The position numbers and the translations under genes are program-made. A DNA stretch of 62,878 nucleotides from Candidatus Eisenbacteria bacterium (GTDB taxonomy: Bacteria; Eisenbacteria; RBG-16-71-46; SZUA-252). This document shows positions 25,797 through 34,998 of this stretch, piece by piece. Under the pieces are notes generated by a model. It made no database searches. It was not told the DNA's origin and saw nothing but the letters and a program-made list of their open reading frames with translations. The first letter of the stretch is position 1. Each line of letters starts with the position of its first letter. The stretch spans positions 1-62,878 of the forward strand of contig VBOZ01000015.1 in NCBI GenBank assembly GCA_005893305.1. Reading direction: 5' to 3'.

Positions 25797-26879
25797 CTAC
25801 CGCGGTGCGATGGTGTAGGAGAAGCCTCGCTCGCGCCGGAGCCGCTCGCCCAGGGCGCGGGCTTCGTCGCGCGTGGAGAAGGCGCCCGCGCGCACGCGGA
25901 AGATGGTGGGGGTTTCCGTGCCTTGCTTCACCGAGACGTCGTCGACGCCGGCCAGCTTGAGATCGCGGGCGAGCGCCTCGGCGAGCTCGCGCCGGCTGAA
26001 CGCGCCGACCTGAACCACGAAGCCGCCCCCCAGCGGGAACGTCGGGCTCGAGGACGCGACCCGGATGCCCCGGTCCCGGGCCCGAGTGGCCTCGTAGGAA
26101 TTCGGGTATCGGACCATCACCTGGCGGAACGCGCCGGCGGCGTCGCCCGGACGCCCCACCGCTTCAAGGCTCAACGCCATCGCGTAGAGCGCCTGCGGCC
26201 CGTAATCTCCCTTGGCGTGGCGCTCGAGCAGGAGCCGCAGGGCTTCGATCGCCTCGGCCGGCTTGCTCGCGCGGATCGCCGCCTGGGAGACCGCGAAGTA
26301 GTAGGCCTCCTCCTGGGGTGTCCCGGCGAGATCGGCCTGCGCGGAGCGGAAGAACGCGAGGGCGCCCACGGCGTCCCCGCGCGCGAGCTGGGCCAGTCCG
26401 CGTTGCACGAGGGCCTGCCTGCCGATGTAGTCCTTTTCGACTCCGGGTGAGAAAATACTGAGGACGTTCTCCGCTTCGGAGTATTCACCGCGCACGTAGC
26501 GCGCGCGCCCGAGCGCCAGCGTCGCCTGGCGGCGGTGGGGCCCCCGCGGGTAAGTCTTCAAGTACACTTCGAGCGCGGCCACGTTAGCGGCGCCGTCGTC
26601 CGCGAGCATGGCCTTGAGGTAGGCGTAATCGTCTTCCGCCCCCTTCGGAAGCCGTGCCACCGGAATCGACGCGAGCAGGGCGCGGGCCTCCTCGCCCCGC
26701 CCGTCCCCGAAGGCTTCCGAGGCCTCGGCGAGCTTGCGCCATTCGGCGGAGGTGCGGCCGCCCTTGTCCCCGCCCGGGCGAGTCTGGGCGCGCGCGCCGG
26801 CAATCGAGAGCGCGGCGAGGGTCAGCGCCACGACGATCGCGACCGCGCGCGATGGGTGCGTGGTGAGAGCCCGCCTCAT
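25797..26879 (-). CDS. Periplasmic TPR protein with SPOR domain
   Basis: 360 residues. A signal peptide (1-31, ending GARA) is followed by TPR-like helical pairs (35-270; e.g. ATLALGRARYVRGEYSEAE) and a C-terminal SPOR domain (FVVQVGAFSRRELAEAL). SPOR domains bind denuded glycan strands of septal peptidoglycan, so a cell-envelope or division-site role is likely. ATG 26879 overlaps the lapB TGA (ATGA), so it is translated with lapB. Confidence 0.85.
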   Translation of the reverse strand: MRRALTTHPSRAVAIVVALTLAALSIAGARAQTRPGGDKGGRTSAEWRKLAEASEAFGDGRGEEARALLASIPVARLPKGAEDDYAYLKAMLADDGAANVAALEVYLKTYPRGPHRRQATLALGRARYVRGEYSEAENVLSIFSPGVEKDYIGRQALVQRGLAQLARGDAVGALAFFRSAQADLAGTPQEEAYYFAVSQAAIRASKPAEAIEALRLLLERHAKGDYGPQALYAMALSLEAVGRPGDAAGAFRQVMVRYPNSYEATRARDRGIRVASSSPTFPLGGGFVVQVGAFSRRELAEALARDLKLAGVDDVSVKQGTETPTIFRVRAGAFSTRDEARALGERLRRERGFSYTIAPR

Positions 26880-28015
26880 CCGTGCCGGGCCCACGAGAAG
26901 CACTGAGGGCAGCGCGACCAATACTCCTCGGCCTGGTGGCCGCACGCGGCGCAGACGTAGACCTCTCCGCTTCCCACGCCGCGCATCAGCGATTCCATTT
27001 CGTCCAGCGCGCCCGACAGATCGCCTCGCCTGCGATAGAGATCGGCCAGGAGGAGGCGCGCCGGGACCGAGTCGGGCTCGAGCTCCAGCGCCTCGTTCAG
27101 GACCCGGCCCGCGTCCGCGAGATCGCCCTTCTTCACGTGCATCCTCGCGAGCGCGAGATGGATCCGGACGTCCTTCGGGTTCCGCGCCAGCATCTCCTCG
27201 TACGCCTGGTCGACGTCCCCGAATCGGCCCTTCTCGAAATACGAGGCCTCGAGGCGCTCGAGAACCAAATGCGAGAAGGAGGGGTGCGCCTCGGCGAGGG
27301 CCTTCCAGAGCACGCCGGCCCGCTCGGGCCGGTTGCTCTCGTAGTAGATATCTCCGAGACGGAGGAGCGCCGCCGGGTCGTCGCGGCGCAGGTGGAGCGC
27401 GGCCTTGAATTGGCGCTTCGCCTCGTCCAGCTTCCCGTCCCGCAGGTAGATCTCGCCGATCGCCGACCGATACCGCGCGAGGCCCTCGCCGTTTCGCTCG
27501 CCGGACGACTTGGCGATCTCGGCCCGCACCTCGTAGGCCTGGTCCCAATCGTGAGCCGCCTCGTGCGCCCTCAGCAGGAGCTTGAGCGCGCTCCCGCTCT
27601 TTCGATCGTGGTCGTAGAGCTCTTCCGCCACCTCCACGGCCTCGCCCGCCCTTCCCACGGCGATCAAGTCGAGAACGAGCCCCTCCCGGATCGCACGGTT
27701 CTGGCTGGGGGTCTGCCCTGCGCGCACGGTGAGCTCCCGGTGGAGCTGGAGGGCACGCTGAACCTCGCCTTGCTCGCGAAGCAAATTGGCCAAGTGGATG
27801 TATGCATCCACGTTATCGCTGTCCAGGCGGACGCTCTCCGCGAAGGCCTGGAGCGCCTCTTCCCGGTCTCCCGCGAGGAGCGCGTTCAGCCCCTGCTGGT
27901 AGGGGGTCTCCACCTTGGTCGGCTTCACCGCCGCGTCGCGGGAGAGGACCCACGCCGCGTACCCCACCCCGGCGAGGAGGCCTCCCACGAGGAAGACGGT
28001 GAAGAAGTCGCTCAT
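26876..28015 (-). CDS. lapB: LPS assembly protein LapB (YciM)
   Basis: 379 residues. One N-terminal membrane helix (FFTVFLVGGLLAGVGYAAW), nine or so TPR units, and the rubredoxin-like metal knuckle (CAACGH ... CPQC) at the C-terminus are the exact LapB layout. In Enterobacteria LapB controls LpxC turnover and so LPS amount. ATG 28015 overlaps the lapA stop. Confidence 0.93.
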   Translation of the reverse strand: MSDFFTVFLVGGLLAGVGYAAWVLSRDAAVKPTKVETPYQQGLNALLAGDREEALQAFAESVRLDSDNVDAYIHLANLLREQGEVQRALQLHRELTVRAGQTPSQNRAIREGLVLDLIAVGRAGEAVEVAEELYDHDRKSGSALKLLLRAHEAAHDWDQAYEVRAEIAKSSGERNGEGLARYRSAIGEIYLRDGKLDEAKRQFKAALHLRRDDPAALLRLGDIYYESNRPERAGVLWKALAEAHPSFSHLVLERLEASYFEKGRFGDVDQAYEEMLARNPKDVRIHLALARMHVKKGDLADAGRVLNEALELEPDSVPARLLLADLYRRRGDLSGALDEMESLMRGVGSGEVYVCAACGHQAEEYWSRCPQCFSWARHG

Positions 28016-28341
28016 CCCCGGGCCGCCCCAGTCGGCTCGCCCAGGTTCAGATCCTCAAGGGCGAGGTTTCTCAATTGGCTCAGCTCCCGTTTCAGGTCCT
28101 GGTTCTCGCGGCTCATCCGATTCATGGCCGAGCGGACCTTGAGCTGGTGGAAGAGCGTGAGCACGAACCCGGTCATCATGCCGATCGTGAAGGCCACGAA
28201 CAGCACGACGTTCGCCGGGACCAGGCGGTAGACGCTCCCCGGAAGGATGATCGCGGTGACGGTCTCATGGACGTTCAGGATCGCGAAGCCCACGACGAGC
28301 ACCATGATGGCGAGCCAGACGACGTTCCTCAGAAACCACAT
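28012..28341 (-). CDS. lapA: LapA family (DUF1049) membrane protein
   Basis: 109 residues. Two membrane helices (AIMVLVVGFAILNV and VVLFVAFTIGMMTGFVLTLF) followed by a coiled-coil tail. The lapA-lapB pair is the standard order. Of two near ATGs I choose 28341, which has GGAGG at eight bases; ATG 28347 is almost inside the Shine-Dalgarno. Confidence 0.88.
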   Translation of the reverse strand: MWFLRNVVWLAIMVLVVGFAILNVHETVTAIILPGSVYRLVPANVVLFVAFTIGMMTGFVLTLFHQLKVRSAMNRMSRENQDLKRELSQLRNLALEDLNLGEPTGAARG

Positions 28342-28405
28342 GAGCATTCCCTCCAGGGGCGGGAAATCTCTTCGACGCTAAGTGCCAGGATAGCAGCCCG
28401 TGCTC

Positions 28406-28445
28406 AAAACGAAAACCCGAGGAGCTTCGTATCGCCCCTCGGGTT
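28406..28445 (-). terminator. Intrinsic terminator of rpsA
   Basis: On the minus strand, AACCCGAGG/CCTCGGGTT (28445-28437 with 28422-28414) closes a 14-base loop and is followed by TTCGTTTT. It lies 29 bases beyond the rpsA stop and separates rpsA from lapA. Confidence 0.85.
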
Positions 28446-28474
28446 CGTCTGCGTCGATTCGAATCAAAGCGCTG

Positions 28475-30331
28475 TCACGCGATCGTGCCCGCGTCGCTCC
28501 CCTCCTCGGCGCTTACGACCGGCTCTTCGGTTGCCGAGGGCTGCGGCTTGAAGCGCTCCTGGAATACCGATTGCGCCGCCCCGGGCTGGTCGGTCAGCCA
28601 CGCCTTGACGCTCAGGATGATCCGGTGCGCCTGGGTATCGACGCGCGTCACCTTCAGCTCGAGGACGTCGTCGGGCTTGAAGCTGTCCGAGGGCTTCTTC
28701 AGCCCATCGATCCCCAGCTGGGAGAGCGGAATGAATCCTTCGAGGCCGTCCTCCAGATCGACGATGACCCCGCGATCCAGAAGCCGGACGACCTTACCCT
28801 TCACGATCATGTCGGGGAGGTACCGCTCCGCCAACGTCGGCCAGGGATCCTCGCTCACCTGCTTCAATCCGAGCGAGATTCGCCGGGCGTCCTTGTCGAT
28901 CGAAAGGACCACGACGTCGACCTTGTCCCCCTTCTTCAGCACCTCGCTCGGGTGGACGACCCGGCGCGTCCAGGACATGTCGCTGATGTGCACGAGCCCG
29001 TCGATTCCTTCCTCGATCTCCACGAACGCGCCGAAATTCGTCAAGTTGCGGACCTTTCCGGTCAGCCTCGTGCCGATCGGGAAGCGCTCGTCCAGCGAGA
29101 GCCACGGATCGGGCTCGATCTGCTTCAAGCCGAGGGAGATCTTCTCGTTCTCCTTGTCGATCTTGAGGATCATCGCCTCGATCTGGTCCCCGATGGCGAC
29201 GACCTTGGACGGATGCCGCACGTGGCGCGTCCAGGACATCTCGGAGATGTGGATCAGGCCCTCGATCCCCTTCTCCAGCTCCACGAAGGCGCCGTAGTCG
29301 GTGATCGATACAACCTTGCCCTTGACCCGCTGCGTGACCGAGTACCGCTTGTCGACGTCTTCCCACGGGTACGGGGTCAGCTGCTTCATGCCGAGGGAGA
29401 TGCGCTCCTTCTCGGGATCGAACGAGAGGACCTTGACCCGGACCTTGTCGCCGATCGATACCAGCTCCGAGGGGTGGCTCACCCGGCCCCAGGACATGTC
29501 GGTGATGTGGAGCAGGCCGTCGATCCCGCCCAGATCCACGAACGCGCCGAAGTCGGTGATGTTCTTGACGACTCCCTCGCGAAGCTGATCCTTGGCGAGC
29601 TCCTGGATGATCTCGCTCTTCTGCTTCGCGCGATGCTCTTCGAGCACCGAGCGTCGCGAGATGACGATGTTCCGCCGGCGCTTGTTGAGCTTGATGATCT
29701 TGAATTCCATCAGCTGGCCGATCAGGGAATCGACGTTCTGCACCTGGCGGAGCGCGATCTGCGATCCGGGGAGGAAGGCCTCGACCCCGTAGAGGTCGAC
29801 GACCACGCCGCCCTTGATCTTCCGCACCAGCTTCCCTTCGACCAGCTCGCCGTTGTCCGCGGCGGTCTTGACCCGATCCCAGACCTTGACGAAGTCGGCC
29901 CGCTGCTTCGATAAAACAACGAGGCCGTCCTGGTTCTCCGTTTTCTCGAGGAAGACCTCGATCTCGTCGCCGACTTTGACGCCTTCCAGGTCGGGAAATT
30001 CCTCGACAGGGATGACGCCTTCCGACTTGAAGCCGACGTCGACGGTCACCTCCTTGTCGTCGATCTTGAGGACGCGACCGCGGACGATCTCACCTTCCTC
30101 GAGGTCTTTGAGGGAGTCCTCGTACATCTGGAGCCACTGCCCCATCGAGCTCGAGTTCTCGTCGTCCGAGTCGGCTTCCGCGAGGCCCGTTCCGGTCCCG
30201 TTGGCCTCTTCACCCAGGTCCTCATGCACCAGCCGCGTCACCGCCTTGCGCTTCCGCGGCTTGGCTTCGACCTCGGTTTCCTCGGTCGGTTCGTCCTTCA
30301 CATCCACATCGTCATCATGCCGTCGAACCAT
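28475..30331 (-). CDS. rpsA: 30S ribosomal protein S1
   Basis: 618 residues. An acidic N-terminal extension (1-80) is followed by six S1 OB-fold repeats; the last four share the GxVxxIxxxGAFVEL...GLxHISxMSW pattern. Six repeats is the Gram-negative form that binds mRNA on the 30S subunit. ATG 30331 has AAGGGGG 13 bases upstream, a long but usable spacing. It follows ispH, and an intrinsic terminator closes the unit. Confidence 0.97.
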   Translation of the reverse strand: MVRRHDDDVDVKDEPTEETEVEAKPRKRKAVTRLVHEDLGEEANGTGTGLAEADSDDENSSSMGQWLQMYEDSLKDLEEGEIVRGRVLKIDDKEVTVDVGFKSEGVIPVEEFPDLEGVKVGDEIEVFLEKTENQDGLVVLSKQRADFVKVWDRVKTAADNGELVEGKLVRKIKGGVVVDLYGVEAFLPGSQIALRQVQNVDSLIGQLMEFKIIKLNKRRRNIVISRRSVLEEHRAKQKSEIIQELAKDQLREGVVKNITDFGAFVDLGGIDGLLHITDMSWGRVSHPSELVSIGDKVRVKVLSFDPEKERISLGMKQLTPYPWEDVDKRYSVTQRVKGKVVSITDYGAFVELEKGIEGLIHISEMSWTRHVRHPSKVVAIGDQIEAMILKIDKENEKISLGLKQIEPDPWLSLDERFPIGTRLTGKVRNLTNFGAFVEIEEGIDGLVHISDMSWTRRVVHPSEVLKKGDKVDVVVLSIDKDARRISLGLKQVSEDPWPTLAERYLPDMIVKGKVVRLLDRGVIVDLEDGLEGFIPLSQLGIDGLKKPSDSFKPDDVLELKVTRVDTQAHRIILSVKAWLTDQPGAAQSVFQERFKPQPSATEEPVVSAEEGSDAGTIA

Positions 30332-30394
30332 GCTTTTGTGTTTCCCCCTTGATTCTATGAATTTCGGCTCCCGTGGGAGCCGCTGGTGCCAGCG

Positions 30395-31252
30395 TTAGGC
30401 GCCCGCCGCAGCGGGGACGATCTGGGTGAGGCGTTCCACGACCTCGGCGATCACCTCGTCGGGCGTGGAGGCTCCGGCGGAGACTCCGATCCGGCGCAAC
30501 CCCGAGAACCACTCCGCGCGGATCTCGTCCGCGGATTCGACCTGATGAACCCGCGGGTTCACCCGGCGGCAGACCTCGGCCAGCTGCGCGGTATTCGCGC
30601 TCTGACGTCCGCCGACGACGACCATCGCTTCCACTTCCGGGGCCAGCTCGACCGCGGTCTTCTGCATCGACGTTGTCGCGCCGCAGAGCGTGTTGAAGAC
30701 CCGGACTTCCTTCCCGCGCTTCAAGAGCGCTCCGACGATCTCCTGGACGTGCCCGATCGAGTGGGTCGTCTGGAAGACCACCCCCATCCGGGGAATGAAC
30801 TTGAGCGCCTCGGCCTCCGCCACGGTGTTGATCACGATCGCCTTGTCCCCGGAGTGGGCAACGACGCCGATGACCTCGGGGTGATGCTTGTCCCCGATCA
30901 TCACCACTTTGTAGTTCTCCTCCACGAGCTTCGCCGCGTATTGCTGCGCCTTCGTCACGAAGGGACACGTGGTATCGACGACGTTGAGCCCCTTACGGAG
31001 GGCGCCTTCCTTGACCTCGGGCCCGACGCCGTGCGAGCGGATGATGATGGTCGACTCCTCCTCGATCTCATCCAAGTCCGACACGACCTCGAGACCGCGG
31101 CGCTGGAATGCCTCGACCACTTGGGGATTGTGGATGAGCGGGCCGAGGGCTTTCACCCCGCCCTGGCTCCGATCCAGGGTGTCGTTCGCCATCTTGATCG
31201 CGCGCTTCACGCCGAAGCAGAAGCCCGCGTTGTCGGCAACGATCACTTCCAT
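30395..31252 (-). CDS. ispH: 4-hydroxy-3-methylbut-2-enyl diphosphate reductase
   Basis: 285 residues. The three [4Fe-4S] cysteines are C12 (AGFCFGV), C96 (DTTCPFV) and C190 (NTLCGATT), with the catalytic HHPEVIG Glu. It makes IPP and DMAPP, the last step of the MEP pathway. ATG 31252 has GGAGG at seven bases and overlaps the end of the cmk-plsC gene by 10 bases. The ispH-rpsA pair is conserved in many bacteria. Confidence 0.97.
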   Translation of the reverse strand: MEVIVADNAGFCFGVKRAIKMANDTLDRSQGGVKALGPLIHNPQVVEAFQRRGLEVVSDLDEIEEESTIIIRSHGVGPEVKEGALRKGLNVVDTTCPFVTKAQQYAAKLVEENYKVVMIGDKHHPEVIGVVAHSGDKAIVINTVAEAEALKFIPRMGVVFQTTHSIGHVQEIVGALLKRGKEVRVFNTLCGATTSMQKTAVELAPEVEAMVVVGGRQSANTAQLAEVCRRVNPRVHQVESADEIRAEWFSGLRRIGVSAGASTPDEVIAEVVERLTQIVPAAAGA

Positions 31253-32532
31253 CGAATCTCCTCCGTTCCTGCCGGGAGGGCCACGATCGCGTCCATGATC
31301 TTCCGCGCGAACGCGTCCCCATCTTCACGGCTCCCCGCCGCCCCCACCGGGGGCATCATCGGCGAGCCGAACGTAAGTCGAATTTCAACCTGCCGCAACA
31401 TGGAGCGGCGGATCTGGTTGGATCCTGAGATGCGGGCGGGCACGACCGGGGCGCGGGCCGAGGCCGCCAGATGCGAGATACCGGCCCGCGGCGGCAGAAG
31501 CGACCCGCTCTTGCTGCGCGTGCCCTCCGGAAAGATGAGGACCGCGCCCCCTCGATCCAGAACCCCTTCGGCACCGCGCAACGCCGACCGTGCCTGGGGT
31601 CCCCGCTGAATCGGGATGCAATTATAGGCCCGAAGCATCGCCCCGAACACCCTATTCTCGAAAAGCTCCTGCTTGGCCAGGTAGTGGAGGGTCCGGGGTA
31701 CCCATGCCCCCACGAGGGGGGGGTCCCAGAACGAGATGTGGTTGCAGGCGATGATCAGGGGCCCTTTGGGAGGAATGTGCTCCCGGCCCACCACCCGGTA
31801 CTTGAGGCCCAGCCGGGCGAAGTTGACCACCACCTGCCGGCTCGCGGCGTGAAACGGGGTCATCCCCCCCGGCCCCCTTCGCGCCCCGGCAGCCCAGTGG
31901 GTGGCGAGGTCGATCTGCTCCTCCAAGGTCAGCCGGGTCGTGTCGAGCGGGATCGCGTCGGGCGCGGGCAGAAGGGGGCTCGCCGCGCGGTCGCTGTCCC
32001 TCCGATCCCGCTCACGGATCGCGGCCTCGATCGCCGCAAGCTCGGGCCGCTCGTCCCGGGCTCGAAGCTCCTCGAAGCGCCGACGTGCCCGGGCCTCGAC
32101 CGACGCCGTCAGGAAGATCTTGAGATCGGCCTTGGGGAAGACGACCGTGCCGATGTCGCGTCCTTCCATCACGACGCCCGGGGCGCCGCCCAGGGAACGC
32201 TGAATCCTCACCAGCCGCGAGCGGACGCCAGGATGAACGGCGACGCGGGACGCGGCTTCTCCCGCTTCGGCGGTCCGGATCTCGGCCTCGACCGAGACTC
32301 CATCGACGAGGATCCCCTCCCGGCCCGCCTCGATCTTCGTTTCCGCGAGAAGCCGAAGAAGGGCCTCTTCCGAGTCGAGCGGGACCCCATGCTTTCGGGC
32401 GAGCCACGCGACCGCGCGGTACATGGCGCCCGAATCGACGTGGATGAGCCCGAGCCGGTCGGCGACCCCCCGGGCCGTGGCCGTCTTGCCCGCGCCGGCA
32501 GGTCCGTCGATCGCCACCACGAATCCCTTCAA
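31243..32532 (-). CDS. cmk: Fused cytidylate kinase / 1-acyl-glycerol-3-phosphate acyltransferase
   Basis: 429 residues in one frame. Residues 1-220 are CMP kinase: P-loop DGPAGAGKTA, SGAMYRAV, VMEGRDIGTVVFP and the lid RERDRRDSDR. After a short Gly/Arg linker (AAGARRGPGG), residues from about 235 are PlsC: NHISFWDPP (NHX4D), FPEGTRSKSG and the VPARISG strand. The protein would phosphorylate CMP/dCMP and make phosphatidate. TTG 32532 overlaps the aroA TGA. A separate plsC start at the internal ATG (TPFHAAS) is possible but no stop divides the two halves. Confidence 0.93.
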   Translation of the reverse strand: MKGFVVAIDGPAGAGKTATARGVADRLGLIHVDSGAMYRAVAWLARKHGVPLDSEEALLRLLAETKIEAGREGILVDGVSVEAEIRTAEAGEAASRVAVHPGVRSRLVRIQRSLGGAPGVVMEGRDIGTVVFPKADLKIFLTASVEARARRRFEELRARDERPELAAIEAAIRERDRRDSDRAASPLLPAPDAIPLDTTRLTLEEQIDLATHWAAGARRGPGGMTPFHAASRQVVVNFARLGLKYRVVGREHIPPKGPLIIACNHISFWDPPLVGAWVPRTLHYLAKQELFENRVFGAMLRAYNCIPIQRGPQARSALRGAEGVLDRGGAVLIFPEGTRSKSGSLLPPRAGISHLAASARAPVVPARISGSNQIRRSMLRQVEIRLTFGSPMMPPVGAAGSREDGDAFARKIMDAIVALPAGTEEIRWK

Positions 32533-33809
32533 CGCGCGAGCCCCCGGACCCGGGCGAGGAAGCCGGGATCGGAAACGCGTATCGATTCGGCGCCGTCCAC
32601 CGTGACGCCCTGCTTGGCCCGGAGCCCGGCGATCAGGAATGCCATGGCGATCCGGTGATCGCTCCGCGCATCCACGATCCCACCCCGCGCGGATTGCCGC
32701 CCCGCGATCGTCCACCCGTCCTCGCGCTCTTCCACCTCCACCCCGATCGCGCGGAGCCCCGCCGTGACGGCGGCGATCCGATCCGACTCCTTCACGCGGA
32801 GCTCCTCGGCGCCGCGTATGACGCTCTCTCCCTTAGCGAACGCCGCGAGCACCGCGACCAGCGGAAGCTCGTCGATGAGCGGTCCCGCCTCGGGCCCCGA
32901 GATCCGGAACGCCGCGAGGGCGCCCGGCCGTATCCGGACGTCCGCGACCGGTTCCTCCCCGAACAGGCGCTCGTTCCCCAATTCGATCCGCGCGCCCGCG
33001 CGCGCCAGAAGGTCGAGGAACGCGCGGCGGGTCGGGTTCACCCCCACGTCCCGCACCGTGAGGTCGGAACCGGGCACCAGCGCCGCTGCGGCGAGCAGGA
33101 ACGCCGCCGCGGACGCGTCTCCCGGCACGCGGATTTCGGCGCCGCGAAGCGGGGCTCGGCCCTCGACGCGGGCGGCCGCGCCCTCCCGCGCGACCGGGCA
33201 GCCGAACAAAGGGAGCATCCTCTCGGTGTGGTCCCTCGTGGGCGCGGACTCTTCCACGACGGTCTCTCCCTCCGCCTGGATCGCGGCGAGGAGAACCGCG
33301 CTCTTCACCTGGGCGCTCGCGACCGGGGTCCGGACGGTCGCGCCTTTGAGACGGCGGCCCCGGACCACCACCGGCGGGAGCCGGTCCCCGCCCCTTGCGG
33401 CGAGGTCCGCGCTCAGGGCTCGCAGCGGCTCGATCACCCGCGCCACGGGACGATTCCGAAGGGAACTGTCCCCGGTCAGGATGGATAGGAAGGGTTGCGC
33501 GGAGAGGAGCCCCATCGAGAGACGGAGCGCCGTGCCCGAGTTTCGGGCGTCGAGGACGCGGTCGCTCTCCCGAAGCTCGCCGCCGCGGATCCGCCAGTCG
33601 CCTGGCTTCGACGCGCTCGCCTTGATGCCGAGCGCCCGGACGATCCCGAGCGCCGCCAGCGCGTCCGCGCCCGCGTTCGCGCCCACGATCCGCGTTTCCC
33701 CGGCCGCCAGGGCGCCAAGAAGGATCGCCCGCTGGGTGATCGATTTGTCACCGGGTGCGTCGCACGCGCCGCGAAGAGGCCGTCCTGGCCGGGTGGTCGC
33801 GCGGCTCAC
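32529..33809 (-). CDS. aroA: 3-phosphoshikimate 1-carboxyvinyltransferase
   Basis: 426 residues. EPSP synthase motifs: APGDKSITQRA, ARNSGTALRLSMG (usually GNSGT), PVASAQVKSAVLLA, EELRVKESDRIAAV and DHRIAMAFLIAGL. It joins PEP to shikimate 3-phosphate in aromatic amino-acid synthesis. The start is GTG 33809, 58 bases after hisC, with no clear Shine-Dalgarno. Confidence 0.95.
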   Translation of the reverse strand: MSRATTRPGRPLRGACDAPGDKSITQRAILLGALAAGETRIVGANAGADALAALGIVRALGIKASASKPGDWRIRGGELRESDRVLDARNSGTALRLSMGLLSAQPFLSILTGDSSLRNRPVARVIEPLRALSADLAARGGDRLPPVVVRGRRLKGATVRTPVASAQVKSAVLLAAIQAEGETVVEESAPTRDHTERMLPLFGCPVAREGAAARVEGRAPLRGAEIRVPGDASAAAFLLAAAALVPGSDLTVRDVGVNPTRRAFLDLLARAGARIELGNERLFGEEPVADVRIRPGALAAFRISGPEAGPLIDELPLVAVLAAFAKGESVIRGAEELRVKESDRIAAVTAGLRAIGVEVEEREDGWTIAGRQSARGGIVDARSDHRIAMAFLIAGLRAKQGVTVDGAESIRVSDPGFLARVRGLAR

Positions 33810-33867
33810 CGCGCCGGGCCCTTCGGGGAGAGGAGCGCCCGGACCGCTATCGAGGCCCAGACTCCGA

Positions 33868-34968
33868 TCACAAGATCCGGCGGAGGCTCTCGATGAGGCG
33901 TTCGTTCTCGGGGCGAAGTCCGACGCTGATCCGCGCGTACTCCGCGGAGAGGCCGAACGGGAGCATCGGGCGGATGATGATCCCCTGGCGCTCCAGGGTG
34001 CGCGCGACCTCGACCGCCGAGCCGGGAAATCGGGCCAGCGCGAAATTGGCCCAGGTCGGGGTCAGCTGGATCCCGAGCGCGGGAAGCTCGCGCTGGTAGT
34101 AGGCGAGGCCCTCCCCGTTCAGGGCGCGGCTTCGGGCGATCTGATCCAGGTCGGTCAAGCTGGCGCGGGCGGCAGCCTGGCCGATGCTCGTCACGTTGAA
34201 CGGGAGCCGCACCCGGTGCACGAGCGAAGCCAGGCTCGCCGGAAAAAATCCGTATCCGATGCGGAGGCCCGCCAGGGCGTAGATCTTGGAGAACGTGCGG
34301 AGCACGGCGACGCGACGGCCCCGCCGGAGGTGCTCGAGACCGTCCGGATACTGCGGGTCGGTCACGTACTCGAAGTAGGCTTCGTCGAGGATCGTAAGAA
34401 CGTGGCCGGGAACGCGGCGGAAGTATTCATCCAGGGCGCGCTTCACGACGATCGTGCCGGTCGGATTGTCGGGATTGGAAAAGTAGACCAACCTCGTTCG
34501 ATCGGTGATCGCGGCCAGCATCGCCTCGGGATCGTGAAAGAGGCCTTTGCCCGGCGCCTTCACCAGAGTCCCGCCGGCGACCCGCACTGCGATCGCGAAC
34601 ATGATGAACGAGGGGTCCGACATGACCGCCTCGTCCCCCGGCCCCAAGTGAATCCGGCAGAGGACGTCGATCAGATCGTTCGAGCCCGAGCCGACCGCGA
34701 TCCAGTCGGGCGGAACGTTCCAGTGGGTGCTCAGCGATTCACGCAAGTAATACGAGCTGCCGTCGGGGTAGCGATTCACCCCGTGCGCCGCGGCCTGAAT
34801 CGCCGCGACCGCGAGCGGCGACGGCCCGAGCGGATTCTCATTCGAGGCCAGCTTGATCGCGCCCGCGATCCCCAGCTCCCGCTCCAGCTCCTCGATCGGC
34901 TTCCCAGGGACGTATGGCTGGAGCGAGCGGACTTCGGGGCGAATCGTCTCGACCGCGGGGAAGGCCAT
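33868..34968 (-). CDS. hisC: Histidinol-phosphate aminotransferase family (aromatic aminotransferase-like)
   Basis: 366 residues. Fold-type I PLP enzyme: KLASNENPLGPSP, the NPDNPTGT cofactor motif, DEAYFEY, and the PLP lysine in RTFSKIYALAGLRIGY. HisC-family enzymes next to aroA often transaminate phenylpyruvate/prephenate as well as imidazole acetol phosphate; no other his gene is here, so aromatic use is plausible. ATG 34968 has AAAGGG close upstream; GTG 34995 is the alternative. Confidence 0.9.
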   Translation of the reverse strand: MAFPAVETIRPEVRSLQPYVPGKPIEELERELGIAGAIKLASNENPLGPSPLAVAAIQAAAHGVNRYPDGSSYYLRESLSTHWNVPPDWIAVGSGSNDLIDVLCRIHLGPGDEAVMSDPSFIMFAIAVRVAGGTLVKAPGKGLFHDPEAMLAAITDRTRLVYFSNPDNPTGTIVVKRALDEYFRRVPGHVLTILDEAYFEYVTDPQYPDGLEHLRRGRRVAVLRTFSKIYALAGLRIGYGFFPASLASLVHRVRLPFNVTSIGQAAARASLTDLDQIARSRALNGEGLAYYQRELPALGIQLTPTWANFALARFPGSAVEVARTLERQGIIIRPMLPFGLSAEYARISVGLRPENERLIESLRRIL

Positions 34969-34998
34969 CGGGTCCCTTTCCGAGCTATGTGTCACAAC

